Source: a virus. From it: a stretch of DNA of 64,000 bases. Location: positions 62,001 through 126,000 of IMG/VR virus record IMGVR_UViG_3300028800_000001. One strand, written 5' to 3'. Both the position numbers and the translations under genes were made by a program. Below are positions 32,577 to 39,809 of the stretch, piece by piece. The notes below the pieces were generated by a model. That model searched no databases. It was not told the origin of the DNA and saw only the letters and a program-made list of their open reading frames with translations. Each line of letters begins with the position of its first letter. Position 1 is the stretch's first letter.

Positions 32577-32836
32577 GCGTTATAGATGGCGTCCTCCAGA
32601 TCTTCGCCAATGTCGAGATACCACCAATCGCATAAGGGACGTAATAACCGTATCCAGCCGCGCACCTGCCGTTCAGTCGCTAAACTATTCTCAAGGACAA
32701 GCTTTCCTGTTGCCAGATGCGTCACGACGTACTCCTGGCCTTGTTGGTGATAACTAAGACCACAGGGATGTGCAAGCGCTGTGCGCGTATAGTAGCCGTC
32801 TTTGCAGCGGATACGAATAACTTGCGGTTGATACAT
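32552..32836 (-). CDS. Hypothetical protein, 94 aa
   Basis: Beta-rich N-terminus and Trp-rich C-terminus (GWIRLLRPLCDWWYLDIGED). No family recognised. The start overlaps the upstream stop (TAATG). Confidence 0.7.
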   Translation of the reverse strand: MYQPQVIRIRCKDGYYTRTALAHPCGLSYHQQGQEYVVTHLATGKLVLENSLATERQVRGWIRLLRPLCDWWYLDIGEDLEDAIYNAWKKARNL

Positions 32837-33048
32837 TACGAAACAATTTTCTTCTTCAAACTTCCCTTCGGTTTGGGAAGCGGTTGTTTTTTCAGTAACG
32901 GTTCTGTAGGAAGGCTGTGCATATCCTCATTGGCGAAGAGCTCATTCCAGATAAAATCTTTATACTGGCGAAACTGCCAGCGCATATCAAGATAGGCAAG
33001 CGTCATGATAATCAAGAGTCCAGCGAGAACCGCAATAAGCAAAATCAT
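32836..33048 (-). CDS. Small membrane-anchored protein, 70 aa
   Basis: An N-terminal membrane helix (ILLIAVLAGLLIIMTLAYL) is followed by a basic and proline-rich cytoplasmic-type tail ending KPKGSLKKK. ATG 33048 is better spaced from GGAGGG than the GTG one codon earlier. Confidence 0.7.
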   Translation of the reverse strand: MILLIAVLAGLLIIMTLAYLDMRWQFRQYKDFIWNELFANEDMHSLPTEPLLKKQPLPKPKGSLKKKIVS

Positions 33049-33068
33049 CACGGCCCTCCAATCCTTTT

Positions 33069-33713
33069 CTAGTCTTTGAGCTCATCGTAAAAGAAGAGCT
33101 CATGCGCACATATCCAGAGCTCAGCGGCCTCTGTCCAGACGAACCAGCCGCCAGCAGGAGCGCTGGTATGTACACGATCATTTTGATCAAGCAAACGAAA
33201 CTGTCGATCAAAACGTAGCGCGTGTACAGGCTCCCTCTTGATGTAGAGTTCAAATCCTTCTGCGTCACGGCTGTTTTCGACACGGTCATACGTGCGCTCA
33301 ACAAAATCTTTTTTCACAACCCACAGCTCACCTTGAGCACCACAGGCAAGATAGTCGCCTGGGACGGTAAAGGGATAATGTTTGGACTCCAGGCTGTGAA
33401 TGACGCCGCCAAAGGCGTGAAAGTCTTCATCGGTAAGCACCCGCAGTTTCGTTGGGATATTTTTACGATAGCGTTTTGCTGGACGATCACGTACATCTTC
33501 ATAGGTAAAAATGTGATCGTCCACAAGCGCGTGAAACGCCTGTGGCACCATGCCAAAGTCTTGCAGATGTACCGCCTCATCTAACGCCTCTTGTCCAAAC
33601 TTGCGCTCCTGAAGATAATTGAAGAGTGTGGTCACCAGATCAAGGTAACGAAAGTGGAGTTGTTCATCGATGTGTATTTTGCTTGCATCGCATTCTTTTC
33701 CATAGAAAGCCAT
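33069..33713 (-). CDS. Hypothetical protein, 214 aa
   Basis: The middle holds an FTVPGDYLACGAQGELWVVKKDFVERTY block, resembling the PGDY...F..TY pattern of small uncharacterised phage proteins. The rest is unrecognised. Second gene of the 34.1 kb operon. Confidence 0.7.
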   Translation of the reverse strand: MAFYGKECDASKIHIDEQLHFRYLDLVTTLFNYLQERKFGQEALDEAVHLQDFGMVPQAFHALVDDHIFTYEDVRDRPAKRYRKNIPTKLRVLTDEDFHAFGGVIHSLESKHYPFTVPGDYLACGAQGELWVVKKDFVERTYDRVENSRDAEGFELYIKREPVHALRFDRQFRLLDQNDRVHTSAPAGGWFVWTEAAELWICAHELFFYDELKD

Positions 33714-33742
33714 ATATTCTCCTTTATTTTTAAGTAGTTTTT

Positions 33743-34069
33743 CTACACCAATTTTACGTAGTGGCGTAATCGTTCAAGGTCGGCAAGAAACGCAGGCGAA
33801 AGCGTTTCTTTGTGTGCTTCAAACCAAGCAAGCTCGTCTGCAAGAGAAGAAAGGTAGTGCTCAATCGCAACATCTACTTCTTCGCCATCTTCATAAATGT
33901 CGATAATATCGCTCGTCGCCAAAAAGAGTTCTCCATCTATCTGCACACGCAGAATAAACGCGGTAAGAACGCTCAGACATTTCTCTCCAATATAGAATAA
34001 AAGCCCCTCACGAAGGGGATAAAATCGATTTGTTGCCGCCGAGAAACGTTCTGGCATCATAAAATGCAT
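33743..34069 (-). CDS. Hypothetical protein, 108 aa
   Basis: First gene after the 34.1 kb promoter, with AAGGAAAGGTCG upstream. It starts MHFMMPERFSAATNRFYPL and ends with a helical segment. No family recognised. Confidence 0.7.
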   Translation of the reverse strand: MHFMMPERFSAATNRFYPLREGLLFYIGEKCLSVLTAFILRVQIDGELFLATSDIIDIYEDGEEVDVAIEHYLSSLADELAWFEAHKETLSPAFLADLERLRHYVKLV

Positions 34070-34107
34070 TCTTTTTTCGACCTTTCCTTATTTTTCTGTC
34101 TACGGAA

Positions 34108-34161
34108 AGTATAGGCCATTTCTCACAGAACGTCAAGAATATTTTCATAGTATTTTCAGAA
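34108..34161 (-). promoter_or_regulatory. Promoter with conserved upstream element (copy 9)
   Basis: TTCTGAAAATAC, variant block TATGAAAATATT, -35 TTGACG, 17 bp, -10 TATACT (34113-34108). It drives the 11-gene operon 34069 to 29407. Confidence 0.9.
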
Positions 34162-34198
34162 AAAGCAAAAGAGAGTAGGTTTTTTCCTACTCTCTTTT
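34161..34198 (-). terminator. Strong intrinsic terminator
   Basis: Perfect 13-bp stem AAAAGAGAGTAGG/CCTACTCTCTTTT with a six-base A loop, then GCTTTTT on the minus strand. It separates gene 34599 from the promoter below and abuts that promoter's upstream element. Confidence 0.85.
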
Positions 34199-34260
34199 GA
34201 GAAAACTGTTTGTACGAAAAGCAAGGCTCCCGCTTTTTCTACGTTCAGACCACCAGTATA

Positions 34261-34599
34261 CTACAAAATGGCACGAGCAGAAACTCGTGTGGTTTCCCCT
34301 GGCAGTTGCTCTTGCGGTGGTGGCCCGTCGAAAATGATGATCGTGCTGTTTTCGTTCGTTGCTTGTATAAACCAACGAAGTATTCTCCAGGCGCGGCGCA
34401 TCAATTCCCCACGAGTAAGCACCGTTAAACGCTCAGCAACCCCATCAATCTCTGGCACTGTACTCAGTGGAAACACACTATCAATATGCTTCACCTTTGG
34501 CACAATAGTGCTGTCTTTACGTGATTTCTTGGGAGCGGCTTCGCCCTCAAGTCTTTGTACTGGCATTCTTGACTTCATGCGTGGCATTACGTCTGTCAT
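34261..34599 (-). CDS. Hypothetical basic protein, 112 aa
   Basis: The N-terminal 40 residues are basic (PRMKSRMPVQRL, PKKSRKDS); the rest is mixed. ATG 34599 has AGAAAGGATAATT upstream and its own promoter with a palindromic spacer. No family recognised. It may be an autoregulated factor, which is inference from the promoter. Confidence 0.65.
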   Translation of the reverse strand: MTDVMPRMKSRMPVQRLEGEAAPKKSRKDSTIVPKVKHIDSVFPLSTVPEIDGVAERLTVLTRGELMRRAWRILRWFIQATNENSTIIIFDGPPPQEQLPGETTRVSARAIL

Positions 34600-34635
34600 A
34601 ATTATCCTTTCTCCAATTTCTCCTACACACTTCTG

Positions 34636-34665
34636 AATATACCAGGAACAGTGGTTCCTTGTCAA
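34636..34665 (-). promoter_or_regulatory. Promoter without upstream element, palindrome in spacer
   Basis: -35 TTGACA (34665-34660), 18 bp, -10 TATATT (34641-34636). The spacer contains AGGAACAGTGGTTCCT (34644-34659), a 6-4-6 inverted repeat placed where a repressor would block RNA polymerase. Confidence 0.75.
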
Positions 34666-34686
34666 CCAAAAATCGTGTGACGTGCC

Positions 34687-35079
34687 TCACACATTTTCAG
34701 CGATGCCCACAAATTGCAGCACAAACTCCACAAACAAGGCAAAGAGTGTCATAAAGAACTGACCGCCCTGTTTTGCAAGTGTTTGCATACCTTGCGCACA
34801 GCGCGTGGTATCTTTCTTTTGTACGACCGTCAGCAGCAGATAGACTCCACCGATAAAGAGAAGAAAGGTGAGAAAGAGAAAAAGAATGGCGGCTGAAACC
34901 AGCGCGCCAAGGAGGAGAAGAAGACTCATACACAGTCCAGTAAGGGCATATTGCAAAATACGCCGCTGCGTTGCAAACGGCGTGAGTGTTTTTGTGGGAC
35001 GTTTCCTCAAGAAAAATTGCAGCAGTCCATAGCAGAGGAATAGCGTTGCAAGACCGGCAAAGATAAAAAGATATGGCAT
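34687..35079 (-). CDS. Integral membrane protein, 130 aa
   Basis: About four membrane helices: residues 3-23 (YLFIFAGLATLFLCYGLLQFF), two closely packed ones in 44-86, and 107-125 (FFMTLFALFVEFVLQFVGI). Basic residues lie in the loops after the first and third. No family recognised. AGAAGGAAACT precedes ATG 35079. Confidence 0.75.
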   Translation of the reverse strand: MPYLFIFAGLATLFLCYGLLQFFLRKRPTKTLTPFATQRRILQYALTGLCMSLLLLLGALVSAAILFLFLTFLLFIGGVYLLLTVVQKKDTTRCAQGMQTLAKQGGQFFMTLFALFVEFVLQFVGIAENV

Positions 35080-35114
35080 AGTTTCCTTCTAAAAATTTCT
35101 CTTTCTTTTCAGAA

Positions 35115-35143
35115 ACTATGCCATAAGATCACGCTTTTGTCAA
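35115..35143 (-). promoter_or_regulatory. Promoter without upstream element, flanked by inverted repeat
   Basis: -35 TTGACA (35143-35138), 17 bp, -10 CATAGT (35120-35115). The -10 lies in one arm (ATGGCATAGTTTC) of an inverted repeat whose other arm (GAAACTATGCCAT) covers the start codon of gene 35079. Confidence 0.7.
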
Positions 35144-35210
35144 GAGATTTCGCTCATGCTTATTTTGCGAAGCGTAAGCGACGAATGGTATCAGATTTGC
35201 CTAAAGTAAG

Positions 35211-35714
35211 TTAATCGGTTTCTCCTGGTCTCTCAAGAAACTCAAGGTCAACAAAGTACGTATCAATGCTCTTTATTTTTACTTTATGCCAGCCATGCGG
35301 TATCATTGAGAACGGACTATCGGGCACACCGTATTCCAGAACGGTTCCTTGCTGATAGGCATCCATCAAATCTACGATAGAGAGACTTTCAAACACCTCC
35401 ATAGATTGCCCACAATGTATATCGATACCCATTTGCGAATCAACAAAAGAGAAATCACAGAGCGTGCAGAAAGAGACACTGTATTTCTCATGCATACGAG
35501 CATAGCCAAATCTGCGCAAAGCCCCACAGCGCAAAAGCGTTTCTATCACTCTGGAAAAATTTTCTAGCTGCTCTATCTTGTTGATCTCATAGAGGTAGCA
35601 AGCCGTCTCTTCGTCGCTAAAAACCTCACGCGTCCAGCCAAATCCTGACAAACGCAAAAGCTCTAGCGATTCGTTGAGTGTTCGCTTTGAGAGCACTACT
35701 TCGAACTTGCTCAC
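35211..35714 (-). CDS. Hypothetical protein, 167 aa
   Basis: Soluble alpha/beta protein with a CTLC pair near residue 84. No family recognised. It is the last gene of the 39.3 kb operon, coupled to the upstream gene by ATGA. Confidence 0.7.
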   Translation of the reverse strand: MSKFEVVLSKRTLNESLELLRLSGFGWTREVFSDEETACYLYEINKIEQLENFSRVIETLLRCGALRRFGYARMHEKYSVSFCTLCDFSFVDSQMGIDIHCGQSMEVFESLSIVDLMDAYQQGTVLEYGVPDSPFSMIPHGWHKVKIKSIDTYFVDLEFLERPGETD

Positions 35715-35968
35715 TCCTGTTCTTGCTCCATAGGATATCCCTGCTGGTAAGGCTGATATTTCTTGGGAGCCTCCACTTGTTTCTTCGCTATTTTATGATC
35801 AAGTTCAGCCTGTCTGGTGCGCTCTTTCTCTATCTGCAAACGATGTTCTAAAAAGGGCTCTGCAAGCTTGTGGACAAAGGTCACAAATCCCTTATGAAAT
35901 ATCCACGCAATAATCACCAGATCCCAAAGATGGTCGCTGAAAAATTGTGCCCAGGTCATTGCATTCAT
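35711..35968 (-). CDS. Single-pass membrane protein with charged tail, 85 aa
   Basis: A membrane helix at about residues 15-33 (LWDLVIIAWIFHKGFVTFV) is followed by a charged helix (LQIEKERTRQAELDHKIAKK) and a Gln/Pro/Tyr-rich end. It resembles small phage envelope or spanin-like proteins only in layout. AAAGGGGTACTTTC precedes ATG 35968. Confidence 0.65.
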   Translation of the reverse strand: MNAMTWAQFFSDHLWDLVIIAWIFHKGFVTFVHKLAEPFLEHRLQIEKERTRQAELDHKIAKKQVEAPKKYQPYQQGYPMEQEQE

Positions 35969-35992
35969 GAAAGTACCCCTTTATGTGAGAAA

Positions 35993-36015
35993 GGCCAGAG
36001 AGAAGTTCCCTGGCC
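35993..36015 (-). terminator. Weak terminator-like hairpin
   Basis: GGCCAG/CTGGCC with an 11-base loop, followed by TTTCTC on the minus strand, between the lipoprotein gene and gene 35968. The short T-run makes termination doubtful. Confidence 0.4.
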
Positions 36016-36024
36016 CCTGGTTGG

Positions 36025-36204
36025 CTATCGATAATGGTGAATGATAATCGTGCGCTTAATCACCTTTGTATGTACGATAACATGCGAGGGTGAAGAGTAC
36101 GAAGGACTGGAGTAATAGGTGCTGCCACAGGCAGAAACCAGAAACATACAGGCCAACACTACTGTCAGCACTAGCGTACTCATAAAAATTCTTGTGCGAT
36201 TCAC
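36025..36204 (-). CDS. Small lipoprotein, 59 aa
   Basis: GTG 36204 overlaps the upstream TGA (GTGA) and has AAAAGGAAATATAAA before it. MNRTRIF is followed by a hydrophobic stretch and the lipobox LVSAC at residues 22-26, then GSTYYSSPSYSSPS. This is a clear lipoprotein signal peptide; the mature part is only about 34 residues and ends in IIIHHYR. It should sit on the outer face of the membrane. A phage lipoprotein could act in exclusion or lysis, which is inference. Confidence 0.75.
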   Translation of the reverse strand: MNRTRIFMSTLVLTVVLACMFLVSACGSTYYSSPSYSSPSHVIVHTKVIKRTIIIHHYR

Positions 36205-36653
36205 TTTATATTTCCTTTTGGTTTTCGATAATAGCGAACAATGTCGCCATAGAACGTTGGCACCGCAAAGAGCGGATGCCGGTACACATGCGCATAGCCA
36301 AACTTTGATTCGATGAGCCCAGGACCGCGTACAACACCAAAGTGCTTTGGGCTTTTCTCAATGTCTTGATAATAGATCACCAGATCACCAGAAAGCGGCT
36401 CTTCGACCATCTCCCAATGCTCTTTCGCGTGCAGGTATGTCTCCCACATGTTTTGTATGTCAAGAGCAAAGATATCGTTGAAGACGTAACAGGAACAATC
36501 ACCAGCTACGTCTTGCATACTTTTTACAACGCAAATCCCTGGTAAATCTCCAACGGCATCAGGCTTTCGTTCTTGAAGCAGTCGGTCAATCTCGTTACGA
36601 ATAGTGTTCAAGGATTTGTTCCAAAGTCGCTTTTTGGTCTTCAATACATCCAT
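36201..36653 (-). CDS. NlpC/P60-like small protein, 150 aa
   Basis: The order GDCSCYVFNDIF, then GDLVIYYQDIEKSPKHFGVVRGPGLIESKFG, then FYGDIVRYYRK resembles compact NlpC/P60 Cys-His folds: Cys, then His about 60 residues later, then a Gly-rich strand. If active it could cut or modify peptidoglycan peptides or related amides. ATG 36653 gives a 59-base overlap; TTG near 36610 is an alternative. Confidence 0.6.
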   Translation of the reverse strand: MDVLKTKKRLWNKSLNTIRNEIDRLLQERKPDAVGDLPGICVVKSMQDVAGDCSCYVFNDIFALDIQNMWETYLHAKEHWEMVEEPLSGDLVIYYQDIEKSPKHFGVVRGPGLIESKFGYAHVYRHPLFAVPTFYGDIVRYYRKPKGNIK

Positions 36654-36969
36654 CAGCCTGCGTATAAGAAACGAAAAAATCAAACGCAAACTGCTCGAAG
36701 TCTTTATAATTACGTTCACCGATTTGAAACGTTAAATCAAGATGCCAGAGAAAATGCTCATAGTAACTCTCGCTGACCTGCGCGGCGTAAAAGAGTCCTT
36801 TGATGCCATGAAGTACCTGAAGAGTGTAGCTTTCTTGTTTGCGATACGCGGTAAGAAAGCGATTATTGCAAGTAAGCGCATATGCGCGCAATTCTTCCTC
36901 TTCATAGCGTACATCGTCAAGCGCTGCCACTTGCCTACCCATCCTTACCAATTGTGCATAGTTATTCAT
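36595..36969 (-). CDS. Hypothetical protein, 124 aa
   Basis: Helical and aromatic-rich soluble protein (SESYYEHFLWHLDLTFQIGERNY). No family recognised. It overlaps the upstream gene by eight bases. Confidence 0.7.
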   Translation of the reverse strand: MNNYAQLVRMGRQVAALDDVRYEEEELRAYALTCNNRFLTAYRKQESYTLQVLHGIKGLFYAAQVSESYYEHFLWHLDLTFQIGERNYKDFEQFAFDFFVSYTQADGCIEDQKATLEQILEHYS

Positions 36970-37195
36970 GATCGTCTCCCAAAAGTTCTACTAAAATGGC
37001 TGCTTTTTCCTCGTCATCGGCCTGCGCAAAATGCTCTTTTGTGAAGCGCTCACTTGTCATACGCTCTTTGTGTTTGCGCATACGCGTGCGCATAGCTTTG
37101 CTGAATCTGCGCATGTCTTTCTGGTGCACGAAACTAAGAATTGTAAAACCCGTTCCGGCAAAGAGGAGTACCAATAGTAATAAGATGTCGTGCAT
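36962..37195 (-). CDS. Single-pass membrane protein, 77 aa
   Basis: MHDILLLLVLLFAGTGFTILSFV forms one N-terminal membrane helix; the rest is a basic then acidic helix. ATG 37195 overlaps the TAA of the kinase gene (TAATG). A longer frame is rejected. Confidence 0.7.
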   Translation of the reverse strand: MHDILLLLVLLFAGTGFTILSFVHQKDMRRFSKAMRTRMRKHKERMTSERFTKEHFAQADDEEKAAILVELLGDDHE

Positions 37196-38046
37196 TAAAA
37201 ATCTCCCTCTGCGACTTGCAGACAGGTAAGTCCAAGCGACCGCCAAAGCCGCACTACTTGTGCGCGGTCATCAAGTGCGTACTTCACGTTGTATTTCCCT
37301 TCGATTTGCTCGTGATACATTTCTTCTTTGACGATGAAGTCTTTTCTGAAGTCACCATCTTTACGCATGAAGAGATCGTGTGCTTCGAAACAAAAACCAG
37401 CGGCTCGAAGCCATGTATAGGTCGCTTCACGAAATTTATCGTTACGTCCAGAGGTGAAGAGGATCGTGGTACCTTGACTGATTTCGCTAAAAACAAGTCC
37501 GGCCACGACACTATTGACGATGTCCTCAGAAAAATCACGATCATAGGGATTGGCATCTCCAAAGAGCGCAAGCGTCCCATCCAGATCTACAATAATTGCT
37601 TGCGGTGCGCCCTCAACAGGTGCAGGTGGAACTATCGGTTTTGCCAGATACCTGTTGTACATATCACGGATAACTTTTTCCCCGACATAGTTCTGGCGTT
37701 TTTTATCACGAGCAATACACTCATCCACCGTGACGTGTGTGAAGTCTTTTATTTCTAACTTCGCGTTATTCTTCTTGGCACACTCTTGCCACATTGTTTG
37801 CGCAGAAGGTGAAAGATTACAATCATCCACCACAATATTCCACCCCCTCGCAAAGAAATAGTCAGCATGCAACAATTCTAACGCTCGTATATCTTTTTCT
37901 TTTGACGAAGAGCTCTGCCCTGCATCCGTCATCTCACGGAGTAAATCCCTGTTTATTCTTTTATAGTGCTCGTCGTGCACCAACTGCTTTGCATAGGTAC
38001 TTTTCCCAGAGGCCGGTAAGCCCAAAGTTATGATGAGTGTCTTCAA
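37195..38046 (-). CDS. pseT: Polynucleotide kinase/3'-phosphatase, T4 Pnkp type
   Basis: End-healing enzyme: it phosphorylates 5'-OH and removes 3' or 2',3'-cyclic phosphates on RNA or DNA, preparing ends for a ligase. The N-terminal kinase has P-loop GLPASGKS (residues 9-16) and the expected helical lid. The C-terminal phosphatase begins near residue 150 with IIVDLDGTLAL, the DxDGT nucleophile motif, followed by FTSGRND. At 283 residues it is slightly shorter than the T4 enzyme (301) but has both domains in the T4 order. An Rnl1-type ligase is in the next operon upstream. Confidence 0.93.
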   Translation of the reverse strand: MKTLIITLGLPASGKSTYAKQLVHDEHYKRINRDLLREMTDAGQSSSSKEKDIRALELLHADYFFARGWNIVVDDCNLSPSAQTMWQECAKKNNAKLEIKDFTHVTVDECIARDKKRQNYVGEKVIRDMYNRYLAKPIVPPAPVEGAPQAIIVDLDGTLALFGDANPYDRDFSEDIVNSVVAGLVFSEISQGTTILFTSGRNDKFREATYTWLRAAGFCFEAHDLFMRKDGDFRKDFIVKEEMYHEQIEGKYNVKYALDDRAQVVRLWRSLGLTCLQVAEGDF

Positions 38047-38058
38047 TTTTGTTTCTCC

Positions 38059-38433
38059 TTATCTATGAATGTTTACTTGATATTCTGGTATCATCGCCTG
38101 CGTAATCGGTGTTTCTTGATAGCACGTAAACGCTTTAATGCTCGCATCGAGGAAAGCAATCTTTTTCTCTACAACACCAACTTTTGCTTCAAACTTGTAA
38201 AAGAGATGTGCCGTTGCCTTCGCACGAAAATTCTTTGGAATACGTTGCAGGTTTTCTAACTCCGTGAGCGAGATCGCCTCCTGGCAATGCAGCAAAAAGA
38301 CATTTTCGTCCATCTTGATCACGGCCTGTTCGTACTGCTGTACCTCTGTAAGAATACGTTCTAACCTGCGCTCCAAGGTTGCTTTTTCTGTCTCTAAGCC
38401 CTGTAGGACTACTCTTATCGCTGTGCTGTACAT
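38059..38433 (-). CDS. Coiled-coil hypothetical protein, 124 aa
   Basis: The first 50 residues are a long charged helix (LETEKATLERRLERILTEVQQYEQ). The layout parallels the next protein upstream (an LERI(S/L) block, then YYE/FYKFE), so the two may be diverged paralogues. No family recognised. Confidence 0.7.
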   Translation of the reverse strand: MYSTAIRVVLQGLETEKATLERRLERILTEVQQYEQAVIKMDENVFLLHCQEAISLTELENLQRIPKNFRAKATAHLFYKFEAKVGVVEKKIAFLDASIKAFTCYQETPITQAMIPEYQVNIHR

Positions 38434-38798
38434 TACTTCTCCTCTTTTCCGTAGAGCGGCTCGTCCAGACCGCGAGTCGCGTAGTTGCGCAATGCGGAGA
38501 GCGTGGCTTGGAGAAATTCCCGCTTTTCTCGATAAAGCTCTGTGCGCTCTTCTGCCAGCGTGCAGACTACACGCAAGCGCTCATAATACTGTTTTTTCGG
38601 GTGTAGTGCACTGATACGTTCCAAAATGTCTTGTGGGATCATGCTCTCGCTTACTTGCACGAATTGTTCCTGGCTGAGTGCGTCCATCTCGTTCTCAAAC
38701 GCCTCTATCTCGTTACTCACTTCGCGCTCTCGTGCGTCCAGCGCTTCTAACTCCGTTGCAATCTGGCCCATAGCCTGTAAAATGTATGATTTCTCCAT
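38433..38798 (-). CDS. Coiled-coil hypothetical protein, 121 aa
   Basis: Almost fully helical, with heptad-like repeats in residues 12-45 and 70-105. The stop overlaps the next start (TAATG). It may form a complex with its neighbour; function unknown. Confidence 0.7.
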   Translation of the reverse strand: MEKSYILQAMGQIATELEALDAREREVSNEIEAFENEMDALSQEQFVQVSESMIPQDILERISALHPKKQYYERLRVVCTLAEERTELYREKREFLQATLSALRNYATRGLDEPLYGKEEK

Positions 38799-38806
38799 GC
38801 GTCCTC

Positions 38807-39235
38807 CTAAAAATCTGGAAAGCTCTCAACGCTTGCCTCTTGTGGTTGAATACGTACTCTGATCACCTTGAGTGCTTCGCTATATTCGATACACCAGAGT
38901 GAGCCGTCACGACCGTCATCTGGACTGATCGGATCAAAAAAGAGATAGTGATTGCTTGGACAAATCCAGCAGGATGCCCCTGGCGTATAAATGTTTTTCT
39001 CGCAATCATCGTCACTCGCAATCCAGAAATTGACTGGCGAACGATAATTGCCGAAGCTGTGTGGCGCGGTGTAATAGCCTTGCGAAAGCTTGCCATCAAG
39101 CTCAATATATGTGTATTCTTGCCACTCTCGGTGCTCAAATGCATCGCAGAGGTAGCGTATACGGTTCGCCACAAAGGGTGGTAATCCCAGGCGTTCCGTC
39201 AAAGGACGCACCACGCCCGTTGGTAATCTGGTCAT
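38807..39235 (-). CDS. Hypothetical protein, 142 aa
   Basis: First gene of the 39.3 kb operon; ATG 39235 follows CAGGGAGAAAAAC. A CWICPSNHYLFFDP block suggests a possible metal site. No family recognised. Confidence 0.7.
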   Translation of the reverse strand: MTRLPTGVVRPLTERLGLPPFVANRIRYLCDAFEHREWQEYTYIELDGKLSQGYYTAPHSFGNYRSPVNFWIASDDDCEKNIYTPGASCWICPSNHYLFFDPISPDDGRDGSLWCIEYSEALKVIRVRIQPQEASVESFPDF

Positions 39236-39268
39236 GTTTTTCTCCCTGCATTCTTTTTCAATACAGGA

Positions 39269-39322
39269 AGTATAGGTCGAAATAAAAAAGAAGTCAAGCA
39301 TTTTTTCTCTGTATTTTCAGAA
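39269..39322 (-). promoter_or_regulatory. Promoter with conserved upstream element (copy 10)
   Basis: TTCTGAAAATAC, -35 TTGACT, 17 bp, -10 TATACT (39274-39269). It drives the ten-gene operon 39235 to 35211, including Pnkp. Confidence 0.9.
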
Positions 39323-39341
39323 ACGCTTAACTTCTTTTACG

Positions 39342-39806
39342 TTACTCTTCGAGCAATCGCTCCAGTTTCTCTAGAGTGGTGCGTAACTCAGAGAGGACTG
39401 CGCGAATGCGCTGTGTACGTCCTGCATCCTTTGCTCCGTTCTCATAGAAACCGTTGAATATTTTACGATTCCGATCTTGGCGCTTTCTCCATTCCATCTC
39501 ATTCATTGCATCAATAATTGGTTGCTGCTCGATAAGACTTCGCATAGGAAGCTTTGGTGTCACTTCCTCGCGCCTTGGCGGCAAGATCAATCGGTATTTC
39601 ATTGCTTGGTAAAAATTACCAAAGATAACGGAACCAAAGGTATTGTACAGTTCTTCGATCACAGTCTCTTTAAGTTTTACCGACGCGTTAAAAGATTGGG
39701 CGGTAACCACCAGCATCTTGCGCAGATCCTCACTAGATGCCTCTGAAAGTTGTTGATACCACTCCTCGCGCACCGTTTTGTCTTCAAAGTGTTCTAGCAG
39801 TTCCAT
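39342..39806 (-). CDS. Hypothetical protein, paralogue of 57844-58416, 154 aa
   Basis: It aligns over about 110 residues with the protein at 57844-58416: WYQQLS/WYVALS, LRKMLV/LKSMLV, ELYNTFGSVIFGNFYQAMKYRL versus ELYRTFGQIIIANLYEACKYQI, then MRSL/MQSL and a basic helix. The family is unknown. It ends in a charged helix. Confidence 0.75.
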   Translation of the reverse strand: MELLEHFEDKTVREEWYQQLSEASSEDLRKMLVVTAQSFNASVKLKETVIEELYNTFGSVIFGNFYQAMKYRLILPPRREEVTPKLPMRSLIEQQPIIDAMNEMEWRKRQDRNRKIFNGFYENGAKDAGRTQRIRAVLSELRTTLEKLERLLEE

Positions 39807-39809
39807 ATT

